Shown: positions 7,685 to 16,241, numbered from the stretch's first letter. The stretch is DNA of 44,254 nucleotides from an uncultured Alistipes sp. (GCF_902388705.1 NZ_CABMQJ010000016.1:1-44254), one strand, 5' to 3'. Translations and numbers: made by a program. The notes: generated by a model from the letters alone, not told the origin.

Positions 7685-9151
7685 TTATTTGCCGGTGCCC
7701 GGCCCGGCTTTGCCGGCATTCCTGCGATCCATGACGAAACTGATGACGAACGGGATGGAGAGGAACACCGCCGTGCCGACGACCACCAGCCAGGTATACA
7801 TCGCCGGGCTGCCCACGGGCAGCTGCGAGGGCGGGAAGAAGGTGACGATGAACGAGAAGAGCACGGCGAGGAATCCGATGCCGCCGACGGCCCACATGCC
7901 CGCATTTCCGCCCGGCACCCGGTAGCTGCGCTCCAGCTTGGGCTGGGTGTAGCGCAGGCGGATGCCCGCGGCGTACATCATCATGTACATCACGAGGTAG
8001 AGCCCGACGGTCAGTGCGCTCAACAGGAAGAACGCCACGCTTACGTCGCTCATGAGGATGTAGAGCGACGAAAGCACCGTGACGATGCAGCCCTGTATGA
8101 TGAGGATGTTGATTTGCACGCCGTTTTTGTTGGTCTTTTGCAGGAAGCAGGGCAGCACGCCCTCCTGTGCCGTCCAGAGCAGGCCGCGGCTGGGGCCCGA
8201 AATCCACGACATGACGCCTGCAAGGGCGCCGAACGCGACGAGCAGCCCCATGACGTTCGAGAGCCAGCCGACGTGGTAGTGGTCGAAGACGATCTGGAAC
8301 GTGGTGAACAGCCCCGACTGGAGGTTGATTTGGTCGTAGGGCAGGATAATGGCCACGGCCAGCGCGCCCAGCGTGAAGAGCCCGAACGAAATCAGCGCCG
8401 CGAGGAACATGGCGCGCGGGAACTGTGTCTGCGGGGTCTTCAGCTCCGGAGCGTGCACGGCGTGCACCTCGACGCCGGCGAAGAGCAGCAGGATACCCGC
8501 GAGGAACGCGATGTCGCTCATGCCCGTGATGTGGGGGAAAAGACGCGGGTGGACGTGGTGCGCGGCGTCGACGTTGACGACCTGGGTGACGGTGTCGGGG
8601 ATGTGTTCCAGCGCTATGGAGTTGCCGCCGGCCATCCAGATGACAGCCATGACGATGACGACGATGCCCGGCAGGACGGTGCCGATAAGGAAGCCCTTGC
8701 TGGTGATGCCCGAAATGGCCGACGTGCCGCGCAGCGTGATTAGCGTGGCGCACCAGTACATGGCGATGGAGAAGAGCCCGACGTAGAGGCCGTTCTGCGC
8801 CAGATCGGGCATGCCGATCATGTAGGCGATCGACGCCGCGGCGAAGCCCAGCACGGTGGGGTACCATACGACGTTCTGTATCCATTGCAGGAAGATGGCC
8901 GCAAAGCCCATGTGGCGGTTGAACGCCTCCTTGACCCAGGTGTAGACGCCGCCGCCCCGCGAGGCGAATGCGCTTCCCAGTTCGGCGCCTACCAGCGCCG
9001 CGGGAATCAGGAAAAGGAAGGTGGCGAAGAAGATGTAGAAGAACATCGTCAGCTCCTCCTGCGCCATCATGGGCAGACCGCGCAGGCTGATGACCGCCGC
9101 CGCGGTCATCAGGGCGAGCTGTGTCGTGGTGATATTTTTACGTTTTGCCAT
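7685..9151 (-). CDS. APC-superfamily amino-acid antiporter, GadC-like
   Basis: A 488-residue integral membrane protein with about 12 hydrophobic segments. The first helix region (TTTQLALMTAAAVISLRGLP) and the loop GAELGSAFASRGGGVYTWV are typical of the glutamate/GABA antiporter branch of the APC superfamily, which exchanges an amino acid for its decarboxylation product. No glutamate decarboxylase or glutaminase lies nearby, so the substrate stays open. A short His-rich loop (NVDAAHHVHPRLFPH, about residue 195) is noteworthy. The C-terminus is short, without the long plug of E. coli GadC. The gene faces away from the CotH gene; the 687-base gap between them holds the duplicated elements, whose minus-strand terminators lie in the path of any transcript starting upstream of them. 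No TAnnTTTG box is visible close to ATG 9151. Confidence 0.82.
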   Translation of the reverse strand: MAKRKNITTTQLALMTAAAVISLRGLPMMAQEELTMFFYIFFATFLFLIPAALVGAELGSAFASRGGGVYTWVKEAFNRHMGFAAIFLQWIQNVVWYPTVLGFAAASIAYMIGMPDLAQNGLYVGLFSIAMYWCATLITLRGTSAISGITSKGFLIGTVLPGIVVIVMAVIWMAGGNSIALEHIPDTVTQVVNVDAAHHVHPRLFPHITGMSDIAFLAGILLLFAGVEVHAVHAPELKTPQTQFPRAMFLAALISFGLFTLGALAVAIILPYDQINLQSGLFTTFQIVFDHYHVGWLSNVMGLLVAFGALAGVMSWISGPSRGLLWTAQEGVLPCFLQKTNKNGVQINILIIQGCIVTVLSSLYILMSDVSVAFFLLSALTVGLYLVMYMMMYAAGIRLRYTQPKLERSYRVPGGNAGMWAVGGIGFLAVLFSFIVTFFPPSQLPVGSPAMYTWLVVVGTAVFLSIPFVISFVMDRRNAGKAGPGTGK

Positions 9152-9301
9152 AATGTGGAATTGTGGTTATTACCTGGCGGCCAATCAGTTTTCGTGCCGC
9201 AGCCGGTAACGGCGGGTGTGTGTTCGGGCGGATGCATGGCGTGTGCGGGCATTCTGCGCCCGCCGGCAATCGTGCGTGCGCGGCCCTTGCCGGCGGGGAA
9301 T

Positions 9302-9336
9302 AAAAAAACAGCAGGGGATCTCGCGATTGCCTGCTG
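9302..9336 (-). terminator. Intrinsic terminator at the end of element copy 1
   Basis: Read on the minus strand: CAGCAGG, 14-base loop, CCTGCTG, then seven T. It would end a minus-strand transcript 150 bases before the antiporter start. Confidence 0.6.
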
Positions 9337-9420
9337 CTGCTGGAGGATTGCCCTCCAAAACTACTAACCCAAACTTAAATAAATGAAGAAACCTCACTGC
9401 GGTTGCTGTTCCGCAGTTGA
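9305..9420. repeat. Tandem intergenic element, copy 1
   Basis: Almost identical to 9550-9666 (period about 245 bp). On the plus strand it holds a CAGCAGG/CCTGCTG stem, a GGAGG/CCTCC hairpin, an A-rich linker with AAACTTAAATAAATG, a short frame starting MKKPHCGCCSAVD, and an ACTGCGG/CCGCAGT hairpin. The linker and start resemble the translation starts of other genes in the window. Flanks on the 3' side are weakly similar between the copies, so the duplicated unit may originally have been longer. Confidence 0.8.
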
Positions 9421-9544
9421 TTCGATTCATACAAAATACGTGCAAAAACCGTCGGTGTTTCGTCCCGGAATGCGATTGGCCCGAACGTGCCGCACTTGCG
9501 CCCGGCGGAGGTACGAATCCCTGCCCGCAGGGAACACCGGCCGC

Positions 9545-9581
9545 AAAACAAAACAGCAGGGAATCTCGCGATTGCCTGCTG
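9545..9581 (-). terminator. Intrinsic-terminator-like hairpin at the end of element copy 2
   Basis: Same stem as copy 1 on the minus strand, followed by TTTTGTTTTG, a slightly weaker T-tract. Confidence 0.5.
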
Positions 9582-9666
9582 CCCCCGGAGGTTTGCCCTC
9601 CTAAAACTACTAACCCAAACTTAAATAAATGAAGAAACCTCACTGCGGTTGCTGTTCCGCAGTTGA
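9550..9666. repeat. Tandem intergenic element, copy 2
   Basis: Second copy of the 9305-9420 element, with few substitutions, mainly in hairpin loops and around the GGAGG stem, where pairing is kept. The linker from ACTACTAACCCAAAC to the CCGCAGTTGA end is identical in both copies. Confidence 0.8.
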
Positions 9667-9697
9667 CAGAATCAGTTGCAAAGCGCGTGCCAGAAAC

Positions 9698-9746
9698 GGC
9701 AGGTCGCGGGGCGAATAGCAGAACCTGCCTGTTTTTGTTGTTGTTT
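9698..9746 (+). terminator. Terminator-like hairpin upstream of the CotH promoter
   Basis: GGCAGGT / ACCTGCC stem around an 18-base loop, followed by TGTTTTTGTTGTTGTTT. It would stop plus-strand transcripts coming through the repeated elements before they reach the CotH gene. Confidence 0.55.
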
Positions 9747-9774
9747 GCGCGTTTTGGTTTAATCGACGGGCGGA

Positions 9775-9806
9775 TTTGGTAAAACCGGATTATTTGCATA
9801 ACTTTG
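9775..9806 (+). promoter_or_regulatory. Promoter of the CotH-family gene
   Basis: TTTG (9775-9778), 20 bp, TAACTTTG (9799-9806): a full match to the Bacteroidota consensus. The start codon is 32 bases downstream. Confidence 0.8.
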
Positions 9807-9838
9807 ACGTATCTCAATTCCACTAATTCCTCCCGGTT

Positions 9839-11437
9839 ATGAAAACAAAAATCTCCCCCCCCCTCGGTTTGCTGCTTTCGGGACTGCTGTTGATGGCGTC
9901 CTGCATTAAATCCCCCTCCCGTGAGAAGACTCCCGACCCCGGGCCTGCTCCCGAAACGGTGACTTACGACGACCTGGCGCTGAAGAGCCTGGCGATTGCT
10001 CCCGACGCCAACGAGCGGATATTCGGGACCGTCGTGTTTGCGCCCGAAGCGTCGGCCGGCCGGTGGAACGGCCGTATTTCCGGTTACAAGGCCGACCGTA
10101 CGCAGCTTGTGGCCGAGTTCGACGCCGTTGCCGCCCGCGTTACGGTCGACGATGCGGAGCAGCAGTCCGGAAAAACGGCCAACGATTTTTCGAAGCCGGT
10201 GGTTTACCGCCTCTATGCCGACGACGGGCAGTACAAGGAGTTCACTGCGGTGCTCGATAACGACGGCTACACGGGGTGTCCTGTCGTGGGAATCGTAACC
10301 GACGGCCAAAAGGGCGTGACGTCGCGCGACGTATGGATTCCCGGCCGCATGGTGATAGACCGGCAGGAGGGCGAATGCGACGAACTGGCCGCCGAGATCG
10401 AAATCAAGGGCCGCGGCCACAATTCGTGGAGCCGCGACAAGAAACCCTATGCCATCAAACTGGCGGAGAAGAGCCCCGTGATGGGCATGAACAAGCAGAA
10501 ACGCTGGGTGCTGCTGGCCAATGCGGGCGACCGGACGCTGCTGCGCAACCGCGTGGCCTATGAAATCGGCCGCCGCACGCAGCTGGCCTGGACGCCCGAC
10601 AGCCGTTTCGTCGAGGTCGTGCTCAACGGCAAATACCTCGGCAGCTACCAGCTCTGCGAGCAGATACGCGTGGACAAGAACCGGGTGGATATTACCGAGA
10701 TGACCGCCCAGGACATCGCGGGTGAGGCCCTGACGGGCGGCTACCTGCTCGAAGTGGATCGTTATTACGACGAGCCCAACAAGTTCCGGACGAAATACCG
10801 CGATTTGCCGGTCAACATCAAAAAGCCGGACGAGAAGGTGCTGACCGCCGGGCAGAAAACCTATATCGCCGATTATATAAACAAAGTCGAGGAACTGCTC
10901 TGTGCCGGGGAGCAGCCCGATCCCGCCTACCGGGACTACATCGACATCGATTCGTTCGCCGACTGGTGGATTGTAATCGAACTGTGCCACAACCGTGACA
11001 CGCGCCTGCCGGGCAGCTGCTACATGTACAAGGAGCGGGGCGAGAAACTCTGCGCCGGGCCGCTGTGGGATTTCGACCTGATGACTTTCATTCCCTCGAC
11101 CTCGTTCCTGCTCAAGGAGTACGAAATAACCGACTTCAGCAAGGAAGGGGGCGACCGGAGCCTGTGGTACAAACGCCTGTTCGCCGATCCAATCTTCGCG
11201 GCGCGCGTCAAGGAGCGCTGGCAGGCATATAAACCGGCGTTCGAAACGATTCCGGCGTTCATCGATGCCGAAGCCGAAAAACTCGAAGTGTCGGCCGGGG
11301 CCAACTGGGACATGTGGACGCTGACCGGGAATTTCAACCGCGACGAGACGCTGGCGTGGCACGATGCCGTGGAATTGCTGAAAAAGAATTACAGCGACCG
11401 CCTGGCGTGGATGGACGGGCAGGTGGCAAAACTCTGA
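9839..11437 (+). CDS. CotH-family protein kinase-like lipoprotein
   Basis: A 532-residue lipoprotein: the signal sequence ends LLLMASC with the acylated Cys at 22, followed by a Pro-rich spacer. Residues about 45-165 form a beta-rich N-terminal domain. From about 180 the CotH domain is clear: AEIEIKGRGHNSW, KKPYAIKL, KRWVLLANAGD, the NGKYLGSYQLCEQI strand and AGPLWDFDLMTF with the metal-binding WDFD. CotH proteins are atypical kinases first known from Bacillus spore coats; bacterial surface homologues are common in Bacteroidota and their targets are mostly unknown. The gene stands alone with its own promoter and terminator. Surface or periplasmic location is inferred from the lipobox. Confidence 0.88.
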   Translation: MKTKISPPLGLLLSGLLLMASCIKSPSREKTPDPGPAPETVTYDDLALKSLAIAPDANERIFGTVVFAPEASAGRWNGRISGYKADRTQLVAEFDAVAARVTVDDAEQQSGKTANDFSKPVVYRLYADDGQYKEFTAVLDNDGYTGCPVVGIVTDGQKGVTSRDVWIPGRMVIDRQEGECDELAAEIEIKGRGHNSWSRDKKPYAIKLAEKSPVMGMNKQKRWVLLANAGDRTLLRNRVAYEIGRRTQLAWTPDSRFVEVVLNGKYLGSYQLCEQIRVDKNRVDITEMTAQDIAGEALTGGYLLEVDRYYDEPNKFRTKYRDLPVNIKKPDEKVLTAGQKTYIADYINKVEELLCAGEQPDPAYRDYIDIDSFADWWIVIELCHNRDTRLPGSCYMYKERGEKLCAGPLWDFDLMTFIPSTSFLLKEYEITDFSKEGGDRSLWYKRLFADPIFAARVKERWQAYKPAFETIPAFIDAEAEKLEVSAGANWDMWTLTGNFNRDETLAWHDAVELLKKNYSDRLAWMDGQVAKL

Positions 11438-11457
11438 TTGGCCGTGCTGGAGAAATA

Positions 11458-11492
11458 AAGGCCGCCGTCCTCTTTGGGGGACGGCGGCCTTT
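11458..11492. terminator. Bidirectional terminator between cotH-like gene and purB
   Basis: Long perfect stem AAGGCCGCCGTCC / GGACGGCGGCCTT with a short T-containing tail, between convergent genes. Confidence 0.8.
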
Positions 11493-11544
11493 GTCCGTGC
11501 GCTTGCCGGTCGCGGATGCGCTGCCCGGTAGCGCGTGTTTCCGG

Positions 11545-12903
11545 TTAGCGGAATACGCCCGTGTAGGCCGAAGGCGTGAGGGCGCGCAGCTCCTCTTTCA
11601 CCGGGTCGGCCACCTCGAGCGTTTCGATGAATGCCGCAATCGACTCGTGCGTGATATGGGCGTTGGTGCGGGTCAGGGCCTTGAGCGCTTCGTAGGGCTT
11701 GGGATACCCCTCGCGGCGCAGGACGGTCTGGATGCCCTCGGCTACGACGGCCCAGTTGTTCTCCAGGTCGCGGTCGAGCGCCTCGCGGTTGAGGATGACC
11801 TTGTTCAGCCCTTTCATCAGCGAGCGGAAAGCGATGGCGGCGTGGGCTACCGGGACGCCGATGTTGCGCAGCACGGTCGAGTCCGTGAGGTCGCGCTGCA
11901 GGCGCGAAACGGGGAGTTTCGACGCGAGGTGTTCGAACAGGGCGTTGGCGATGCCGAAGTTGCCCTCGGCGTTCTCGAAGTCGATGGGGTTGACCTTGTG
12001 GGGCATGGCGCTCGAGCCGACTTCGCCCGCCTTGATTTGCTGCTTGAAGTACTCCATCGAAATGTATGTCCACATGTCGCGGCACAGGTCGATCAGGATC
12101 GTGTCGATGCGCTTCATGTTGTCGAAGATGGCCGCGAGGTTGTCATAGTGCTCGATTTGTGTGGTGTACTGCGAGCGGCAGAGGCCCAGCGTCTCGTTGA
12201 CGAACTTATTGGCGAAAGCCACCCAGTCGTATTGCGGGTAAGCCGCGCGGTGGGCGTTGAAGTTGCCCGTGGCGCCGCCGAACTTGGCCGGCACGGCGAT
12301 GTCGTGCAGCATGGCGAGCTGTTTCTCGAGGCGCTCGACGAACACCATGAATTCCTTGCCCAGCGTCGTGGGCGAGGCGGGCTGTCCGTGCGTTCGCGCC
12401 AGCATCGGCACCTCGCGCCACGCCTCGGCGAAAGCCGCCAGTTTGTCGCGCACCTCCTCGGCGGCGGGGTAGTAAACTCCCGTCATCGCCTCCTTGAGCG
12501 AAAGCGGAATGGCCGTATTATTGATGTCCTGCGAGGTGAGGCCGAAGTGTACGAACTCCTTGAAAGCCTCCAGCCCGAGGTTGTCCATTTTCTCCTTGAT
12601 AATGTACTCGATGGCTTTGACGTCGTGGTTGGTGACCGATTCGATTTCCTTTACGCGCTCGGCGTCGGATGGCGAGAAATCGAGGTACAGGGAGCGCAGG
12701 GCCGCGAATTTCGTGCGGTCGATACCCGCCAGCTGGGGCAGCGGGATTTCGCACAGCGCGATGAAGTATTCGACTTCGACACGGATGCGGTAGCGGATAA
12801 GCGCCTGTTCCGAAAAATAATCGGCGAGTTTCTCCGTTGTATTACGGTAGCGGCCGTCGACGGGCGAAATGGCTGTAAGGCAGTTGAGCATATGGTTGTT
12901 CAT
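11545..12903 (-). CDS. purB: Adenylosuccinate lyase
   Basis: A 452-residue protein close in length to E. coli PurB (456). It splits SAICAR to AICAR and adenylosuccinate to AMP, releasing fumarate in both steps of purine synthesis. Visible marks are the N-terminal LTAISPVDGRY, the TSQDINNTA loop, the ARTHGQPASPTTLGKE segment with the catalytic His, and the superfamily signature GSSAMPHKVNPIDFENAEGN with the mobile-loop Ser pair. Met at 12903 is preferred; 12891 is possible. The longer frame to 13017 has Arg/Pro/Ala-rich codons and crosses the promoter zone. The gene is transcribed alone, divergent from the DUF4834 operon. Confidence 0.96.
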   Translation of the reverse strand: MNNHMLNCLTAISPVDGRYRNTTEKLADYFSEQALIRYRIRVEVEYFIALCEIPLPQLAGIDRTKFAALRSLYLDFSPSDAERVKEIESVTNHDVKAIEYIIKEKMDNLGLEAFKEFVHFGLTSQDINNTAIPLSLKEAMTGVYYPAAEEVRDKLAAFAEAWREVPMLARTHGQPASPTTLGKEFMVFVERLEKQLAMLHDIAVPAKFGGATGNFNAHRAAYPQYDWVAFANKFVNETLGLCRSQYTTQIEHYDNLAAIFDNMKRIDTILIDLCRDMWTYISMEYFKQQIKAGEVGSSAMPHKVNPIDFENAEGNFGIANALFEHLASKLPVSRLQRDLTDSTVLRNIGVPVAHAAIAFRSLMKGLNKVILNREALDRDLENNWAVVAEGIQTVLRREGYPKPYEALKALTRTNAHITHESIAAFIETLEVADPVKEELRALTPSAYTGVFR

Positions 12904-13014
12904 GGATTTGGTATGTGTGTTTTGTTTAATCCGCCTGGGGTATCGGGACTTCGCTTTTGTCCGGCAGGGCCGGCCGGCGGGCTTCGCACCCGCCCGTGCG
13001 CAAAGTTCCGGCAC

Positions 13015-13022
13015 CAAATTTA
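13015..13022 (-). promoter_or_regulatory. Possible -7 box for purB
   Basis: TAAATTTG on the minus strand matches TAnnTTTG. No good -33 box was found at the expected distance, and the leader would be about 105 bases with a GC-rich hairpin region. Confidence 0.35.
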
Positions 13023-13032
13023 CGACATTTAA

Positions 13033-13062
13033 TTGAAATAAGCATAATTTTCCCTACCTTTG
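13033..13062 (+). promoter_or_regulatory. Promoter of the DUF4834-mlaE-mlaF operon
   Basis: TTG (13033-13035), 19 bp, TACCTTTG (13055-13062), with the first start codon 23 bases downstream. Confidence 0.6.
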
Positions 13063-13084
13063 TAGGGTTGTAAACCGAAATGAG

Positions 13085-13501
13085 ATGAATTTTCTAACAG
13101 CGATTCTGGATGCCCTCGTGAGATTCGTACAGCGCAATCCGCTGACGGTGCTCGTCATCGTCATCCTGGCCCTCGGCGCCCCGGCGCTGCTCAAGGGCAT
13201 CGCGCTCTTTTTTCTATATGGCATTATGGGTATCCTATTATTGGTCGTGGCGGCGATCCTGTTGTTCCGCTGGCGTATCTACAAGGTGCGCCGACAGATG
13301 GAGGATCAGTTCGGCGAGGGTTTCGGCGGACGGAATCCCGGCGGGCAGGGCTTCGGTGCGCCCTTCTCCGGCGAGCCCCGCAAAGGCCGCGAGGGCGAGG
13401 TGAAAGTTTACAGAACCTCGGAAACTCCCGAAAAACGGGTGTCGGGAAATGTCGGCGACTACGTCGAATTCGAAGAGACCAGGGAACCGAAAGAAGAATA
13501 G
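13085..13501 (+). CDS. DUF4834 family membrane protein
   Basis: A 138-residue protein with two hydrophobic segments (about 20-42 and 44-62), then a basic stretch (RWRIYKVRRQ) and a Gly/Arg-rich, probably disordered tail. The end, GNVGDYVEFEETREPKE, is the conserved C-terminal motif of DUF4834, a Bacteroidota family of unknown function. Positive residues after the second helix suggest the tail is cytoplasmic. It is the first gene of an operon with mlaE (four-base gap) and mlaF, which hints at a link to envelope lipid transport. That link is positional only. Confidence 0.75.
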   Translation: MNFLTAILDALVRFVQRNPLTVLVIVILALGAPALLKGIALFFLYGIMGILLLVVAAILLFRWRIYKVRRQMEDQFGEGFGGRNPGGQGFGAPFSGEPRKGREGEVKVYRTSETPEKRVSGNVGDYVEFEETREPKEE

Positions 13502-13505
13502 CGGT

Positions 13506-14249
13506 ATGCTGAAGATATTCGAGTTGATAGGGCGCTACTTCATGTTGATGGGAAAGGTTTTTTCCCGTCCCGAGAAAGCCGCCATCTACCGCCGCCGCAT
13601 CATTTACGAAATGGAGTCGCTGGGCGTCGATTCGATCGGCCTGACGGCCATCATCTCGGTCTTCATCGGCGCGGTCATCACCCTGCAGATGTGCATCAAC
13701 CTCGATTCGCCGTTCATTCCCCGCTCGCTGGTGGGGTATGCCACGCGCGAAACGATGATTCTCGAGTTTTCGTCGACGGTCGTGGCGCTGATACTCGCCG
13801 GCAAGGTCGGGTCGAGTATCGCCTCGGAGATCGGCACCATGCGCATCACCGAGCAAATCGACGCGCTGGAGATTATGGGCGTCAATTCGGCCTCGTACCT
13901 CATCCTGCCCAAAATCGTGGCTGCTGTGGTATTCTTCCCCTTCCTGACGATTTTGAGTATCGCCATCGGCATCATCGGCGGCTGGGCGATTGCCTACCTG
14001 ACGGGCATCATGATTCCCGCCGACTACGTCGACGGACTGCTGATGGACTTCAAACCCTATTCGATCGTCTATTCGCTTATCAAGACCTCGGTTTTCGCCT
14101 ATATCATCACCTCGATTTCGGCGTTCTACGGCTACTACGCCAAAGGCAATTCGCTCGAAGTGGGCGCCGCTTCGACGCGCGCCGTGGTGGCCAGTTCGGT
14201 CGTGATTATGATTTTCAACCTCATACTGACACAAGTCCTGCTCATATGA
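13506..14249 (+). CDS. mlaE: MlaE-type ABC transporter permease
   Basis: A 247-residue permease with about six hydrophobic segments. MlaE family marks include RPEKAAIYRRRIIYEMESLG, the GAVITLQ stretch and the central EIGTMRITEQIDALEIMGVN, the cytoplasmic coupling region that meets the ATPase. MlaE with MlaF moves phospholipids between the inner membrane and the periplasmic MCE protein. The start at 13506 gives the typical amphipathic N-terminus (MLKIFELIGRYFMLMGKVFS). It overlaps mlaF by four bases (ATGA). No MCE/MlaD gene follows, so that subunit must be encoded elsewhere. Confidence 0.92.
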   Translation: MLKIFELIGRYFMLMGKVFSRPEKAAIYRRRIIYEMESLGVDSIGLTAIISVFIGAVITLQMCINLDSPFIPRSLVGYATRETMILEFSSTVVALILAGKVGSSIASEIGTMRITEQIDALEIMGVNSASYLILPKIVAAVVFFPFLTILSIAIGIIGGWAIAYLTGIMIPADYVDGLLMDFKPYSIVYSLIKTSVFAYIITSISAFYGYYAKGNSLEVGAASTRAVVASSVVIMIFNLILTQVLLI

Positions 14250-15028
14250 TACGCGCCGATCATATCACCAAATCGTTCGACGGGCGCGTGGTGCTCGACG
14301 ACATTTCGATTGAATTCGAAACCGGGAAAACCAACCTCATCATCGGCCGCAGCGGGTCGGGCAAGACCGTGCTGCTCAAGACGCTGGTGGGACTTCACGA
14401 ACCCGACTCGGGGAATGTGTGGTACGACGACACGAATTTCACGCAGCTCGATTTCCGCCAGCGCCGCGCCATCCGCAAGGACATCGGCATGATTTTCCAG
14501 GGCGGGGCGCTGCTCGACTCCTCGACCGTCGAGGAGAACGTCAAGCTGCCGCTCGACCTGTTTACCTCGCAGAGCGAGAAGGAGAAGATGGAACGTGTGG
14601 ATTTCTGCCTGCAGCGCGTGCGGCTGGCGGATGCCAACCACCTCTATCCGGCCGAGCTGTCGGGCGGCATGATCAAGCGCGTGGCCATCGCCCGGGCCAT
14701 CGTGCTCAATCCCCGCTACCTCTTCTGCGACGAACCCAACTCGGGCCTCGACCCGCAGACCTCGATTGTCATCGACAACCTGATTCACGAAATCACGCGT
14801 GAATACAACATCACGACGATTATCAACACGCATGACATGAACTCGGTCATGGAAATCGGCGAGAAAATTGTATACATCCATGACGGTCGTAAATGGTGGG
14901 AGGGCACCAAAGACGTCATCCTGCATGCCGACAACCGGGAACTGAACGATTTCGTCTTCGCCTCGGCCATGGCGAAACGGGCCAAACTCGCTGCAGAGCG
15001 ACCGGACGGGATTCCTAAAAAAATTTAA
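14246..15028 (+). CDS. mlaF: MlaF-type ABC transporter ATPase
   Basis: A 260-residue ATPase. Walker A GRSGSGKT is at residues 34-41, the Q-loop at GMIFQGGALLDS (85), the signature LSGGM at 138-142, Walker B ends YLFCDE with catalytic Glu163, and the H-loop His is 196 in NTHDM. The residue after Glu-Pro is Asn (EPNSGLD), where most ABC proteins have Thr; variation here is usual in Mkl/MlaF proteins. It powers the MlaE permease encoded by the overlapping upstream gene. The GC-rich coding stops abruptly at an A/T-rich zone carrying the gapA promoter. Confidence 0.93.
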   Translation: MIRADHITKSFDGRVVLDDISIEFETGKTNLIIGRSGSGKTVLLKTLVGLHEPDSGNVWYDDTNFTQLDFRQRRAIRKDIGMIFQGGALLDSSTVEENVKLPLDLFTSQSEKEKMERVDFCLQRVRLADANHLYPAELSGGMIKRVAIARAIVLNPRYLFCDEPNSGLDPQTSIVIDNLIHEITREYNITTIINTHDMNSVMEIGEKIVYIHDGRKWWEGTKDVILHADNRELNDFVFASAMAKRAKLAAERPDGIPKKI

Positions 15029-15034
15029 TTTTTA

Positions 15035-15066
15035 TTTGCGTAATATACATAAAGTATGTAATTTTG
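15035..15066 (+). promoter_or_regulatory. Strong promoter of gapA
   Basis: TTTG (15035-15038), 20 bp, TAATTTTG (15059-15066), in A/T-rich surroundings. The predicted leader is about 45 bases and A-rich up to the ATG. Confidence 0.8.
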
Positions 15067-15115
15067 CGCTGTGAAAAAATAACGGAATTTTTATTAACAA
15101 ATAAATCGTAAAATT

Positions 15116-16132
15116 ATGTCAAAGATCAAAGTTGGTATCAACGGTTTCGGTCGTATCGGCCGCTTGGTGTTCCGCGCTGCATGCACCAATGAAAACATCG
15201 AGGTTGTAGGAATCAACGACCTCGTATCGGTAGATTACATGGCCTACATGCTCAAGTACGACACGATGCACGGTCGTTTCAATGGTACGGTCGACTACAA
15301 CGTCGAGAAGAGCCAGCTGATCGTTAACGGCAAAGCTATCCGCGTAACTGCCGAGAAAGATCCCGCAAACCTCAAATGGAACGAAGTGGGCGCAGAGTAC
15401 GTCGTTGAGTCGACCGGTCTGTTCCTCACCAAGGAGAAAGCACAGGCACACATCGCAGCAGGTGCGAAATACGTCGTTATGTCGGCTCCCTCGAAGGACG
15501 ACACCCCGATGTTCGTATGCGGCGTCAACACCGACACCTACGCCGGCCAGACCATCGTTTCGAACGCATCGTGCACCACGAACTGCCTCGCTCCGATTGC
15601 CAAGGTGCTGAACGACAAGTTCGGTATCACCGACGGTCTGATGACGACGGTTCACTCGACCACCGCAACGCAGAAAACCGTCGACGGTCCCTCGATGAAG
15701 GACTGGCGCGGCGGCCGTGCCGCTTCGGGCAACATCATCCCCTCGTCGACCGGCGCTGCAAAGGCCGTAGGCAAGGTTATTCCCGAACTGAACGGTAAAC
15801 TGACGGGTATGTCGATGCGCGTTCCGACCCTCGACGTATCGGTTGTCGACCTGACCGTAAACCTGGCTAAACCCGCCAAGTACGACGAGATTTGCGCTGC
15901 CATGAAGGCTGCTGCCGACGGCGAGCTGAAAGGCATCCTGGGCTACACCGAGGAGGCTGTCGTTTCGTCCGACTTCCTGGGCGACGCACGTACGTCGATT
16001 TTCGACAAGGCTGCCGGTATCGCACTGACCGACACGTTCGTGAAGGTCGTTTCGTGGTACGACAACGAGTGGGGCTACTCGAACAAGGTGCTCATGCTGA
16101 TCGAGAAGATGGCTGCTTACAACAACAAATAG
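15116..16132 (+). CDS. gapA: Glyceraldehyde-3-phosphate dehydrogenase, type I
   Basis: A 338-residue glycolytic enzyme that oxidises glyceraldehyde-3-phosphate to 1,3-bisphosphoglycerate with NAD(P). The NAD-binding start KVGINGFGRIGR and the active-site ASCTTNCLAP with nucleophile Cys153 are plain. GTGAAKAVGKVIPELNGKLT and the C-terminal SWYDNEWGYSNKV are also intact. Codon choice differs from the neighbours (more GCA, GTA, CGT and GGT), as expected for a very highly expressed gene. It stands alone between a strong promoter and a strong terminator. Confidence 0.97.
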   Translation: MSKIKVGINGFGRIGRLVFRAACTNENIEVVGINDLVSVDYMAYMLKYDTMHGRFNGTVDYNVEKSQLIVNGKAIRVTAEKDPANLKWNEVGAEYVVESTGLFLTKEKAQAHIAAGAKYVVMSAPSKDDTPMFVCGVNTDTYAGQTIVSNASCTTNCLAPIAKVLNDKFGITDGLMTTVHSTTATQKTVDGPSMKDWRGGRAASGNIIPSSTGAAKAVGKVIPELNGKLTGMSMRVPTLDVSVVDLTVNLAKPAKYDEICAAMKAAADGELKGILGYTEEAVVSSDFLGDARTSIFDKAAGIALTDTFVKVVSWYDNEWGYSNKVLMLIEKMAAYNNK

Positions 16133-16152
16133 TCGTAAGCCGTTCGATAACG

Positions 16153-16186
16153 AAGAGGGAACCTGCGGGTTTCCTCTTTTTTTTTG
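16153..16186 (+). terminator. Terminator of gapA
   Basis: GAGGGAACC / GGTTTCCTC stem with a three-base loop and a run of nine T. Confidence 0.85.
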
Positions 16187-16241
16187 TAGGCTGCTGTGCC
16201 GGCCGGGGATTGCGGTTGTGCTGTCGCCGCTCCGGGGGCTT

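Noticed and set aside
9305..9666. Insertion sequence or MITE
   Set aside because: The two copies lack terminal inverted repeats at their ends and no target duplications or transposase were seen; the tandem arrangement fits local duplication better.
9185..12085. 966-codon open frame on the minus strand
   Set aside because: It runs antisense to the CotH-like gene, into purB and across the duplicated elements; it exists because high-GC genes leave opposite frames open. Its protein is Arg/Gln/His-rich without domains.
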